A DNA stretch of 64,000 nt from Micromonospora parva (GCF_000718515.1 NZ_JNZS01000031.1:36537-100536); one strand, 5' to 3'. Shown: positions 45,078 through 53,282, numbered from the stretch's first letter. Notes: a model not told the origin generated them from the letters alone. Program-made: numbers and translations.

Positions 45078-45278
45078 ATGGCGGGCGAAGCCGGCTCGGG
45101 CGCACTGCGTGAACTGATCCTGGTGGTCGCGGTCGCGCTCGCCGGGTTGTTGCTCGCCATGGTCGCGGCCTTCGCGCCCTGGCATGCCACCCCGGCGGGC
45201 AATGCTCCCGCCGGTCTGGTGGAGCTGCACAGTCCTGGCGGCCCGGGCTCCGGCCCGGCGGACGCACACGTGGGCTGA
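45078..45278 (+). CDS. Possible small single-pass membrane protein
   Basis: 66 residues from an ATG preceded by GGGAGGGG. One hydrophobic helix (LILVVAVALAGLLLAMVAAF) is flanked by a short acidic N-terminus and a Gly/Pro-rich external tail. There is no recognised family. Codon bias is weakly actinobacterial; the good RBS and helix make it plausible. Confidence 0.5.
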   Translation: MAGEAGSGALRELILVVAVALAGLLLAMVAAFAPWHATPAGNAPAGLVELHSPGGPGSGPADAHVG

Positions 45279-45410
45279 GCAGCGACCGGCCTACCGGTGC
45301 CGGCGGAGGGGCAGGCCCGGTCAGGATCGGTGCGAGGTGTGGTCGGGTCGGCGGGGCACCGGCCCGACCACATCACCGTCGCCGCAACCCACCGCAACCC
45401 ACGCATGCGC

Positions 45411-45480
45411 CGATCTTGCGCTTTCGGTTGTCAATTCAGCAGGATACGTCCCTTTTGCCGCGACAGAAAGTGCAAGATCG
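45411..45480. repeat. Imperfect inverted repeat CGATCTTGC...GCAAGATCG
   Basis: Arms of about 20 bases (45411-45432 and 45462-45480) pair with a few mismatches; the loop is AT-rich for this DNA. It lies between the small membrane ORF and the convergent Rrf2 gene, the same kind of location as the GATC-bounded repeats at 33964 and 35636. Confidence 0.6.
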
Positions 45481-45489
45481 ACGGGACAC

Positions 45490-45553
45490 GGGGGCGCGGG
45501 GGCGCGGGGCGGGGCGGGGCGGGCTAGGGGGTTGTGGGGGTTTGGGTTTGGGT
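45490..45553 (+). other. G-rich tract with quadruplex potential
   Basis: Runs of 3-6 G separated by 1-5 bases span the end of the rrf2 reading frame, whose minus-strand codons read Gln/Thr/Pro. The plus strand could fold into G-quadruplexes. Confidence 0.5.
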
Positions 45554-45970
45554 GAGCAGGTTGGCGAGGGTGGTGCTGTCGACGACGGTGGCGATCGCCC
45601 CGTGCACCGCCAGCCAGACGTCGGTGAGCCCCGCGGCCACTCCGTGATAGTCGGCCCGCTCGGCCGGCAGGCCGCGCACCGTGGTGAGCGAACCGCCGAC
45701 CGCGCGCAGCACGTCCCCGACGGTGATTTCGTGGGGCGGGCGGGTCAGCGCGTACCCGCCGTCGGCACCGCGGTGGCTGTGCAGCAGACCGGCCCGGCGC
45801 AGGTCGAGCAGGATGCCCTGCAGGAAGCTGAGCGGGATGCCCTGCACCTCGGCCAGGCTGGCAGCCTTCACCAACTCGCCGGCCCTGTCGCCGTCGCCGT
45901 CGCCACCACCGGCGGCGGCGACAGCGAGCATCGCCCGGAGCGCGTAGTCGCTGCGCGCGGAGACGAACAC
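45524..45970 (-). CDS. Rrf2-family regulator without Fe-S cysteines (CymR-like)
   Basis: 148 residues from GTG (MFVSARSDYALRAMLAVAAAGGG). The Rrf2 winged helix is clear: VKAASLAEVQGIPLSFLQGILLDLRRAGLLHSHRGADGGYALTRPPHEITVGDVLRAVGG. The IscR/NsrR cysteine triad is absent; there is no Cys at all. It therefore cannot hold a cluster and resembles CymR, the sulfur-metabolism repressor. It begins one base after the permease stop, making it the last gene of a sulfur-type ABC operon, and probably controls that operon through the palindrome at 48707-48727. Confidence 0.88.
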   Translation of the reverse strand: MFVSARSDYALRAMLAVAAAGGGDGDGDRAGELVKAASLAEVQGIPLSFLQGILLDLRRAGLLHSHRGADGGYALTRPPHEITVGDVLRAVGGSLTTVRGLPAERADYHGVAAGLTDVWLAVHGAIATVVDSTTLANLLTQTQTPTTP

Positions 45971-45971
45971 G

Positions 45972-46856
45972 TCACTGACCAGCCTGGTCCAGTACGCCCC
46001 AGCGGCGCCGGATCGCCTTGTCCGCAGCGCCGAACGCGGCGTCCACGACCAGGCCGACGACCAGGATGACGATCATCGTGGAGAGCAGCCAGGGCGCGTC
46101 GGACAGTTCGCGGGAGTAGGTGAGCTGGGCGCCGAGTGAGGTCTGCGAGATGCCGACCACGAGCAGCTCGCCGGCCATCAGGCTGCGCCAGGAGAACGCC
46201 CAGCCCTGCTTGAGCCCGGCGACGATCGCCGGCAGGGCGGCCGGAGCGATGACGTACCGGTAGAGGTTGAGCCCACGGGCGCCCAGGTTGCGGCCGGCGC
46301 GCAGCAGCAGCGGCGGCACGTAGTCCACTCCGGAGATCACCCCGTTGGCGATGGACGGTGCCGCTCCGAGCACCACCACGAAGAAGATCGCCTTCTCGCT
46401 CAGCTCGAAGAGCAGGATGGCCAGCGGGAACCAGGCGATCGACGGCATGGTCTGCAACGCGGTGATCATCGAGCCGATGGCGGCGCGCAGCACGGTGGAC
46501 CGGGCCACCGCGAGGCCGAGCAGCAGGCCGACGGCGACCGAGAAGACGTATCCGAGGGCGGCCCGGCGCAACGTGGTGACCAGGCCGTCCCAGAGCTGCG
46601 GGCTCTGGGCCTGGGCCATCAGCTCGCGGCCGACCTCCAGCGGGCCGGGCAGCGAGTACGGCGGCTTCCAGCCCGAGAGGACCACGAGTTGCCAGGCGGC
46701 GATGGCGATGGCCAGCGCGGCGAGCTTGGGCCAGGTGGCCGCCCAGAGGCGGGTGCCCCGGGAGACGTCCTTGTCCCGACCGGCGATCTCCAGCGCGTCC
46801 AGGCCGGTGATCTCGGCGTCGGTACGCGCCGAACTGGTGAGGGTGTCACTGGCCAT
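45972..46856 (-). CDS. ABC transporter permease, sulfonate/taurine/nitrate type
   Basis: 294 residues (MASDTLTSSARTDAEITGLDALEIAGRDKDVSRG), six membrane helices typical of SsuC/TauC proteins. The EAA loop is RNLGARGLNLYRYVIAPAALPAIVAGLKQGW. Other family marks are SVAVGLLLGLAVARS, ALQTMPSIAWFPLAILLF and SWRSLMAGEL. It overlaps the ATPase gene by 11 bases. With the lipoprotein and the ATPase it forms an importer, probably of organosulfur compounds given the regulator type. Confidence 0.9.
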   Translation of the reverse strand: MASDTLTSSARTDAEITGLDALEIAGRDKDVSRGTRLWAATWPKLAALAIAIAAWQLVVLSGWKPPYSLPGPLEVGRELMAQAQSPQLWDGLVTTLRRAALGYVFSVAVGLLLGLAVARSTVLRAAIGSMITALQTMPSIAWFPLAILLFELSEKAIFFVVVLGAAPSIANGVISGVDYVPPLLLRAGRNLGARGLNLYRYVIAPAALPAIVAGLKQGWAFSWRSLMAGELLVVGISQTSLGAQLTYSRELSDAPWLLSTMIVILVVGLVVDAAFGAADKAIRRRWGVLDQAGQ

Positions 46857-47625
46857 GGCGACCCACCTCCGTACGGAGCCGCTCGGTGACCTCGGCGGCG
46901 ATGGCCGCGACCTCGGGGGAGTCGATCCGACGGGGGCGCGGGATGGTCACCTCGGTGGAGTAGATGATCCGGCCGGGTCGGCTGGAGAGCAGGATGATCC
47001 GGTCGGCCAGTCGGGCCGCCTCGCGGACGTTGTGCGTCACGAAGAGCACCGAGAGTTGGCGCTCGGACCAGATCCGTTCCAGCTCGTCGTGCAGGATGTC
47101 CCGGGTCATCGCGTCCAGCGCGCCGAACGGCTCGTCCATCAGCAGCACCGGGGTGTCCAGGGCCAACGTGCGAGCCAGCGCGACCCGTTGCCGCATCCCG
47201 CCGGAGAGTTCGTGCGGGCGCTTGCGGCCGAAGTCGCCCAGGTGCACCGTCCGCAGCAGTTCGGCGACCCGCTCGCGGCGTTGGGCCCGGGGGAGCCGGC
47301 GCAGCTTGAGGGGGACCTCCACGTTGGCGTCGACGGTCAGCCACGGAAAGAGCGCCGGTTCCTGGAACATCAGGCCCGGGTTGACGTCGCCGGCCAGGGT
47401 GATCTGGCCACCGCTGACCCGGTCCAGCCCGGCCACCAGGTTGAGCAGGGTGCTCTTGCCGCAGCCGGACGCGCCGACCAGGCAGACGAACTCGCCGGGC
47501 GCGACGTCCAGCGACACACCGTCCAGGGCCAGGACGGCGCTCGACCCGCGTCCGTACACCTTGGTCACGCCGGAGAGCGCGACGGCTGTGGTCGCGCTCC
47601 GCGGCGTCGTCGTGGTCGACGTCAT
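46846..47625 (-). CDS. ABC transporter ATP-binding protein, SsuB/TauB type
   Basis: 259 residues (MTSTTTTPRSATTAVALSGVTKVYGRG). Walker A GASGCGKSTLLNLVAGL, signature ELSGGMRQRVALARTLAL, Walker B VLLMDEPFGALDAMTR and H-switch VTHNVREAARLADR. The FQEPALFPWLTV Q-loop is typical of SsuB/TauB/NrtD. Its start overlaps the end of the binding-protein gene by 4 bases. It energises uptake through the adjacent permease. Confidence 0.92.
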   Translation of the reverse strand: MTSTTTTPRSATTAVALSGVTKVYGRGSSAVLALDGVSLDVAPGEFVCLVGASGCGKSTLLNLVAGLDRVSGGQITLAGDVNPGLMFQEPALFPWLTVDANVEVPLKLRRLPRAQRRERVAELLRTVHLGDFGRKRPHELSGGMRQRVALARTLALDTPVLLMDEPFGALDAMTRDILHDELERIWSERQLSVLFVTHNVREAARLADRIILLSSRPGRIIYSTEVTIPRPRRIDSPEVAAIAAEVTERLRTEVGRHGQ

Positions 47626-48686
47626 GGCTGGACGACCTCGGGCTTGCCGGCGGCCTTCAGCGCGTTGTTGAGGTACTTCAGGTCGTACAGGCCCTTGAGG
47701 TCCACCGGCTCGGTCAGCTGCACGTCGACGGCGTGGTCGAGCCCGGCCTTGAGGGAGGACGGGATCGGGTCGTTGGTGAACTCCAACGTCGGCCACGCCT
47801 GCTTGATCAGCTTCAGGTCCAGCGGCTTGCCGGTGATCTTGCCGATCGCGTCGGAGATGGCCTGCTGCGCCTCCTCCGGCTTGGTGTTGACGAACTCGTT
47901 GGCGGCCACCTGGCCGTCGACCAGCTTCTGCACCACGTCCGGGTGCGCCTTGAGGAACTTCGTGCTCACCAGCAGGTTGGTGATGACGAACTTCTTGTCC
48001 GGCCACAGGTCGCGCTCGTCGACCAGCACCTTGCCGCCGGCGTTGACCAGGCGGGAGACGAACGGCTCGGGCACCCAGGCGCCGTCGATCGCGCCACTGG
48101 TGAACGTCTCGATGGTCTGGGCGTTCTCCTGCGGCACGATCTTGACGTCACCGCCACCCTCCTTGGTGGTGGTGAGGCCCTGCTGCTTGAGCCAGTACCG
48201 GACCGCCACGTCCTGGGTGTTGCCCAGCTGCGGGGTGGCGATCTTTTTGCCCTTCAGGTCCTGCGCCCCGGTGATGCCGGGCTTGACCACCAGCGCCACG
48301 CCGCCGGACGCCGCTCCGGAGATGACCCGGACAGCCTCGCCCTTGGACTTGGAGAAGGCGTTCACTGTCGGGTTCGGACCGATGTAGGTGGCGTCCAGCG
48401 CGCCGGAGAAGACCGCCTCGATGGCGGCCGGCCCGGCGTTGAAGGTCTTCGGGTCCAGCTTGACGTCGGTGCCGAGCTTCTCCGCGAAGATGCCCTTCTC
48501 CACGCCGACGACCGCTGGCGCGTGGGTGATGTTGGGGAAGTAGCCGAGGCGCAGCGTCACCGGGCCGGAGCTGCCGCCCGCGCCCCCGCTGTCGTCGCCG
48601 CACCCGGCGGTGCTGCCCAGGGTCGCCGCGCCGAGGGCGGCGAGGGTCATCAGCGTGACCGTCCGGTGCAGGGGGAGCCGTCTCAT
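47622..48686 (-). CDS. ABC transporter substrate-binding lipoprotein, sulfonate/taurine type
   Basis: 354 residues with signal and lipobox (LGSTAGCGDDS, Cys at about 29). NMT1/SsuA-like fold: LRLGYFPNITHAPAVVGVEKGIFAEKLG, EAVFSGALDATYIGPNPTVNAF, DLKGKKIATPQLGNTQDVAVRYWLK, SGAIDGAWVPEPFVSRLV. The first gene of the four-gene operon (binding protein, ATPase, permease, Rrf2). Ligand could be an alkanesulfonate, taurine or another small anion; the CymR-like regulator favours sulfur. Confidence 0.9.
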   Translation of the reverse strand: MRRLPLHRTVTLMTLAALGAATLGSTAGCGDDSGGAGGSSGPVTLRLGYFPNITHAPAVVGVEKGIFAEKLGTDVKLDPKTFNAGPAAIEAVFSGALDATYIGPNPTVNAFSKSKGEAVRVISGAASGGVALVVKPGITGAQDLKGKKIATPQLGNTQDVAVRYWLKQQGLTTTKEGGGDVKIVPQENAQTIETFTSGAIDGAWVPEPFVSRLVNAGGKVLVDERDLWPDKKFVITNLLVSTKFLKAHPDVVQKLVDGQVAANEFVNTKPEEAQQAISDAIGKITGKPLDLKLIKQAWPTLEFTNDPIPSSLKAGLDHAVDVQLTEPVDLKGLYDLKYLNNALKAAGKPEVVQP

Positions 48687-48706
48687 CGTCCATCCAATCC
48701 GCAGTA

Positions 48707-48727
48707 TTCCTACTTAGTTGGTAGGAA
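48707..48727. promoter_or_regulatory. Likely Rrf2 operator before the sulfur-type ABC operon
   Basis: TTCCTAC (48707-48713) and GTAGGAA (48721-48727) form perfect 7-base arms around TTAGTTG, 20-40 bases upstream of the lipoprotein start. A further TTCCTAC half site lies at 48801-48807. The position fits repression of the operon that also encodes the Rrf2 protein. Confidence 0.6.
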
Positions 48728-49028
48728 GAGTGGGCCAGGCCGTGGTCAGCGTCAAGACCCATCCACATGGCGGGATGGCGCGTCTCAGTTATGTCGGCAT
48801 TTCCTACCAGCTTGCTGTGATAAGCGGCGTAGCGTTGGCGGGGAGCGACCGGCTGCTGGCCGGGACGAGCCCGGAGCGGGCTCGCCGCCGCAAAGGCCCG
48901 GTTCCGTCGGATCGACTCGGCCGCACCGCGAGGAGGCCGAACGGGTCGCCAACGAGGTGCTGACCCTGGTGACCGCCCCCGTCGCGGCGGCTCCGGGAAG
49001 GTCGCGGGTGGCGACCGTGTCGACGCGC
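48728..49028. other. Intergenic region without recognisable gene
   Basis: About 300 bases between the divergent ABC operon and the M16 peptidase gene. It holds the second TTCCTAC half site and a small CCATCC/GGATGG stem near 48760. No coding feature was supported. Confidence 0.4.
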
Positions 49029-49034
49029 TAGGGT
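49029..49034 (+). promoter_or_regulatory. Leaderless -10 box of the M16 peptidase operon
   Basis: TAGGGT ends 7 bases before the GTG at 49042. Confidence 0.65.
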
Positions 49035-49041
49035 CGACTCC

Positions 49042-50352
49042 GTGGCGGCGCGGAGATCCAGAATTCCAGCGACGAAGTATCCGGTCGAGCGGTTCACCCT
49101 CGACAACGGCCTGCGGGTGGTGCTCACCCCCGATCGCAGTGCCCCGGTGATCGGGGTGGCGGTGGTCTACGACGTCGGCATCCGCTCGGAGCCCGAGGGG
49201 CGCACCGGCTTCGCCCACCTCTTCGAGCACCTGATGTTCCAGGGCTCGGAAAACCTGGAGAAGCTGGCTCACTTCCGGCACGTGCAGGGCGCGGGCGGCA
49301 CCTTCAACGGCTCCACCCACCTGGACTACACCGACTACTTCGAGACGTTGCCGAGCAACGCGCTGGAACGCGCACTGTTCCTGGAGGCGGACCGGATGCG
49401 CGGCCCCCGGCTGACCGAGGAGAACCTGCGCAACCAGGTCGACGTGGTCAAGGAGGAGATCCGGGTCAACGTCCTCAACCGGCCGTACGGCGGTTTCCCC
49501 TGGCTGACCCTGCCGCCGGTCATGTTCGACACCTTCCCCAACGCCCACGACGGCTACGGCTCCTTCGACGACCTGGAGTCGGCGACCGTCGCTGACGCAG
49601 CGGACTTCTTCCGCCGCTACTACGCCAGCGGCAACGCCGTGCTCGCCGTCAGCGGTGACATCGACGTGGCCGAGGCGACCGAGCTGGTCAGCCGGCACTT
49701 CGGCGACGTGCCGGCCCGGCCGGCACCGCAACGGCCCGACTTCACCGAACCCGACCTGAGCGCCGAGCGGCGCACCTCGTACACCGACGCCCTGGCGCCG
49801 CTGCCGGCGGTGGCCGGCGCGTGGCGGGTGCCCGACCCGGTCACCGACTTCGCCGGCTACCTGCCGTACGTGGTGCTGGCCGAGGTGCTCACCGACGGCG
49901 ACGCGTCGCGGCTGGTCGAGCGGCTGGTGCAGCGCGACCGCACCGTGACCAGCCTCGGCGGATACCTCGGTTTCATGGGCGACCCGTTCGACGTCCGCGA
50001 CCCCACCGCGCTGCTGTTGCAGGCGCACCTGCCGCCCGGGGGTGACGTGGACAAGGTGCTGCGCACCATCGACGAGGAGCTGGACCGGCTGGCCACCGAC
50101 GGGCTGACCGACGGTGAGCTGGCCCGCACCCAGGCCCGGATGGCGACCCACCTGCTGCGGGACACCGACGCGGTGCTCGGTCGGGCGCTGCGGATGGCAG
50201 TGCTGGAGCAGCAACGCGGCGAGCCGGGCCTGCTCAACGAGTTGCCCCGGCTGGTCGGCGAGGTCACCGAGGAGCAGGTCCGGGCCGCCGCGGCCACAGT
50301 GCGCCCGGAGCGTCGCGCCGCCATCGAAGTCATCCCCGGAGGTGCCCGATGA
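49042..50352 (+). CDS. M16-family zinc metallopeptidase, catalytic subunit
   Basis: 436 residues from GTG with a leaderless -10. The inverted zinc motif is HLFEH in GRTGFAHLFEHLMFQGS (about residue 55), with the distal Glu in DVVKEEIRVNV. No signal peptide, so probably cytosolic. It pairs with the next gene, which lacks the motif, like the alpha/beta subunits of mitochondrial processing peptidase or bacterial YmxG/PQQL-type dimers. The stop overlaps the next start (ATGA). Confidence 0.92.
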   Translation: MAARRSRIPATKYPVERFTLDNGLRVVLTPDRSAPVIGVAVVYDVGIRSEPEGRTGFAHLFEHLMFQGSENLEKLAHFRHVQGAGGTFNGSTHLDYTDYFETLPSNALERALFLEADRMRGPRLTEENLRNQVDVVKEEIRVNVLNRPYGGFPWLTLPPVMFDTFPNAHDGYGSFDDLESATVADAADFFRRYYASGNAVLAVSGDIDVAEATELVSRHFGDVPARPAPQRPDFTEPDLSAERRTSYTDALAPLPAVAGAWRVPDPVTDFAGYLPYVVLAEVLTDGDASRLVERLVQRDRTVTSLGGYLGFMGDPFDVRDPTALLLQAHLPPGGDVDKVLRTIDEELDRLATDGLTDGELARTQARMATHLLRDTDAVLGRALRMAVLEQQRGEPGLLNELPRLVGEVTEEQVRAAAATVRPERRAAIEVIPGGAR

Positions 50353-51689
50353 CCGGGACTGTGGCCGCCGCGCCGCGCACGCTTCCCCCGCTCGGTCCGA
50401 CCCGCAAGCTCAAGGTGCCCAAGCAGGCCGAGCGGACGCTGCCCAACGGGCTCACCGTGATCGCGGTACGCCGGCCCGCCGTGCCCCTGGTCGAACTGCG
50501 GCTCTGGGTGCCGTTCGGACGGGTGCACCTGGCCCGCGGCGCGATGCTCTCGCAGACCATGCTCTCCGGCACCGGGTCGATGACCAGCGTGCAGATCGCC
50601 GCCGAGTTGCAGAAGGTGGGCGGCGGGCTCTCCGCGGGCGTCGACCCGGACCGGCTGATGCTCTCCGGCGCCGGCCTGGTCACCGGTCTGGACCGGATGC
50701 TGGAGCTGCTGGCCGAGGTGCTGATGGGCGCCAGCTACCCCAGCGACGAGGTGGCCACCGAACGGGACCGACTGGTCGACCGGATCCAGGTGGCGCAGAG
50801 TCAACCGGCGCACCTGGCCCGGGAGGCGCTGCTCAAGCGGATCTACGGCCGGCACCCGTACGCGACGCAGACGCCCGAGCCCGACCAGATCCGGGCCGTC
50901 CGACCGGCGGCCCTGCGCACCCTGCACTCGGAGCGGGTGCATCCGACCGGCGCGCAGTTGGTGCTGGTCGGTGACGTGCAGCCGGAGAAGGCGTTGGACG
51001 CCGCCGAGCGGGCACTCGGCGGCTGGTCGGGTGCCGGGCGTACGGCCGACCTGCCGGCGACCCCGCCGCTGGAGCCGGGGCCGCTGCTGCTTGTCGACCG
51101 GCCGGGCTCGGTGCAGTCGTCGCTGCGGATCGCGCTTCCGGCGGTGTCGCGCACCGACCCGGACCACGCCCCGCTGCAACTGGCCAACCTGATCTTCGGC
51201 GGCTACTTCTCCTCCCGGTGGGTGGAGAACATCCGCGAGGACAAGGGCTACACGTACGGCCCGCACTCGGGTATCGAGCACTCCGTCGCCGGGTCGGTGC
51301 TGGTCGCCGCCGCCGACGTGGCCACCGAGGTCACCGGTCCGGCGCTGCTGGAGACGACGTACGAGCTGGGCCGGTTGGCGTCGCTGCCACCGAAGCCCGA
51401 GGAGTTGGAGCAGGCCCGGCAGTACGCTCTGGGCACCCTTCAGCTCGGCATGTCCACCCAGGCCGGGCTGGCCGCGTTGACCAGCGCGTACGCGGGCAAC
51501 GGGCTGCGCCTGGACTTCCTCGCCGAGTACGCGGCGCGGTTGGCGAAGGCGAGCATCGAGGACGTGGCGCAGGCGGCGGCCCGGTACCTGGCACCGGCTC
51601 GGGCGGCGATCGTGGTGCTCGGCGACGCGGAGCGGATCACCCCGGGGCTGGCCGCGCTGACCGCTGTCCACACCGAGCGACAGGCGTGA
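50349..51689 (+). CDS. M16-family peptidase-like subunit, non-catalytic
   Basis: 446 residues (MTGTVAAAPRTLPPLGPTRKLKVPKQ). Where the catalytic subunit has HLFEH, this one reads ARGAMLSQTMLSGTGS, so zinc cannot bind. It keeps the substrate-positioning R/Y region in FSSRWVENIREDKGYTYGPHSG. It probably forms a clam-shell heterodimer with the upstream catalytic subunit. Both genes are coupled by 4-base overlaps, and the nudC gene is coupled in turn. Confidence 0.9.
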   Translation: MTGTVAAAPRTLPPLGPTRKLKVPKQAERTLPNGLTVIAVRRPAVPLVELRLWVPFGRVHLARGAMLSQTMLSGTGSMTSVQIAAELQKVGGGLSAGVDPDRLMLSGAGLVTGLDRMLELLAEVLMGASYPSDEVATERDRLVDRIQVAQSQPAHLAREALLKRIYGRHPYATQTPEPDQIRAVRPAALRTLHSERVHPTGAQLVLVGDVQPEKALDAAERALGGWSGAGRTADLPATPPLEPGPLLLVDRPGSVQSSLRIALPAVSRTDPDHAPLQLANLIFGGYFSSRWVENIREDKGYTYGPHSGIEHSVAGSVLVAAADVATEVTGPALLETTYELGRLASLPPKPEELEQARQYALGTLQLGMSTQAGLAALTSAYAGNGLRLDFLAEYAARLAKASIEDVAQAAARYLAPARAAIVVLGDAERITPGLAALTAVHTERQA

Positions 51690-52645
51690 GCGGGGAGGCG
51701 GCGCCGCCGTTGGCGCGGTCCACGCTGGATCGGGCGGCGCACCGGCGGGGCGACTCGCAGTGGTTGACCGAGGCGTGGTTGCGCGCCCGGGTGCTGCTGA
51801 TCGACTCGACGGACGACGGTCGGACGCTGGCCCGCACCGAGACGTCGCCGCCGACGTTGGTGCTGTTCGGTGCGGCTGACGTGCCCGCCGGCTCCGAGTC
51901 GGCGGCGATGTTCCTGGGGGTCGAGCCGGACGGGGTGCCGGTCTTCGCCGTCGACGCGCCGCTGCCGGCGATCCCGGGGACCCGGGCGGTCCACCTCCGC
52001 GAGGTGGGTCACCTGCTCGCCGACCGGGAGGCCGGCATCTTCACCACCGCGCTGGCACTCGTCAACTGGCACACCCGGCACGGTTACTCGACCAGCACCG
52101 GTGCGCCGACCGCGATGGACGAGGCCGGTTGGTCCCGGGTGGACCGCAACGGCGGGCGGATCTGGCCGCGTACCGACCCGGCGATGATCGTGCTCGTCCA
52201 TGACGGCGTGGACGGCCCGGACGGTCGCTGCCTGCTCGGCAACAACGCCGGCTGGCAGGGCACCCCGGGTGGTCGCCGCTACTCCTGCCTGGCGGGCTAC
52301 GTGGAACCGGGGGAGTCGGCGGAGGCGGCAGTGCTGCGCGAGGTCCGCGAGGAGGTGGGCATCGGGGTCGAGCGCATCGGGTACGTGGGCAGCCAGGCCT
52401 GGCCGTTCCCCGGCTCGCTGATGCTGGGCTTCCTTGCCACCGCGAACCCGGCCGAGCCGGTGCGGGTCGACCCGTCCGAGATCGCGTACGCCCGGTGGTT
52501 CTCCCGCCAGGAGATCGGGGCGGCACTGGCCGGGCAGACGGTCGACGTGGGCGACGGGGCCCGACTGGTCCTGCCGCCGCCGTCGTCGATCGCGCTCTTC
52601 CTCATTCACCGGTGGCTGGACGGCTGGGTGGACGCCGACCGCTGA
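51686..52645 (+). CDS. nudC: NAD+ diphosphatase (NudC-type Nudix hydrolase)
   Basis: 319 residues from a GTG overlapping the M16 stop (GTGA). The Nudix box is GYVEPGESAEAAVLREVREEVGIG and the NudC-specific SQAWPFPGSLMLGF (SQPWPFPxS motif) follows. It cleaves NAD(H) and can remove NAD caps from RNA in known members. The zinc-ribbon cysteines of E. coli NudC are gone (YSTSTGAPTAMDEAGWSRVDRNG in their place). As recalled, mycobacterial NudC also lacks most of them. In mycobacteria nudC likewise lies near adnAB and uvrD2. Confidence 0.93.
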   Translation: MSGEAAPPLARSTLDRAAHRRGDSQWLTEAWLRARVLLIDSTDDGRTLARTETSPPTLVLFGAADVPAGSESAAMFLGVEPDGVPVFAVDAPLPAIPGTRAVHLREVGHLLADREAGIFTTALALVNWHTRHGYSTSTGAPTAMDEAGWSRVDRNGGRIWPRTDPAMIVLVHDGVDGPDGRCLLGNNAGWQGTPGGRRYSCLAGYVEPGESAEAAVLREVREEVGIGVERIGYVGSQAWPFPGSLMLGFLATANPAEPVRVDPSEIAYARWFSRQEIGAALAGQTVDVGDGARLVLPPPSSIALFLIHRWLDGWVDADR

Positions 52646-52651
52646 GCGCGG

Positions 52652-52695
52652 TCCCGGCCCGCGACCGCCGTTGCCGCGACGGTCACGGGCCGGGA
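52652..52695. terminator. Bidirectional hairpin after nudC
   Basis: TCCCGGCCCG (52652-52661) pairs with CGGGCCGGGA (52686-52695), with further inner pairing. It lies between nudC and a convergent small gene. Confidence 0.65.
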
Positions 52696-52771
52696 ACACG
52701 GGCCGTCGTGGTCGGTGGGTGCGAGTAACGCGGCGGGGGAGCCGATCCGACCACGACGGACGACCTGTGAA

Positions 52772-53047
52772 TCAGGTGCCGAGGCGGCCCGGTCTCTGTC
52801 GGAAGGCGGGCCGTGGCTCGATCAGCGGGAGGACCTTGACCCGCTGCTTGCCGGCGCGGACCGCGCCGACCGTGGCGAGGGCGCGGGCCAGCAGGAGTGC
52901 GGCGTCCCGGTCCTCGGCGTGCACGATCTGCCGTCGCGGCTCGGGCGCGGTCGTCTCGTCGCGAAGTCGATGGCCGTCCGCCCAGGCGGCGGCGATGTCC
53001 CCGTCGGCGACGGCGCGGATGTCGGTGCGAACGATCAGGAACCGCAT
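52772..53047 (-). CDS. Small hypothetical protein
   Basis: 91 residues from MRFLIVRTDIRAVADGDIAAAWADGHRLRDE; GGAGA precedes the ATG. Secondary-structure pattern looks like a compact alpha/beta protein (IVRTDIRA strand, AALLLARALATVGAVRAG helix, KQRVKVLPLIEPRP strand). No family was recognised. It is monocistronic between two terminator-like hairpins. Confidence 0.65.
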   Translation of the reverse strand: MRFLIVRTDIRAVADGDIAAAWADGHRLRDETTAPEPRRQIVHAEDRDAALLLARALATVGAVRAGKQRVKVLPLIEPRPAFRQRPGRLGT

Positions 53048-53235
53048 GTGGGTCTCCGGATGAACCGCGACGGATGAGCAGTGTGGAAGTTCCACGTATC
53101 CGAGGGCCATGTTACGCCCCGTGTTCGTCTCAGCAACTGAAACGCGCCTATCGGTTTCGAGCCTCGTCCGATCAGTCGATGGCTGCTCAGCAGGGTTGGC
53201 GGGTCACCGGGCGACGGGTCGACGGGTGTGACGAG

Positions 53236-53268
53236 ACGGGGCCGCCGGCGCTACGCCGACGGCCCCGT
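53236..53268. terminator. Hairpin after the DUF397 gene
   Basis: 14-base arms (53236-53249 and 53255-53268) pair with one mismatch, 15 bases past the DUF397 stop on the minus strand. Confidence 0.65.
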
Positions 53269-53282
53269 ACCCGATGACCGGG

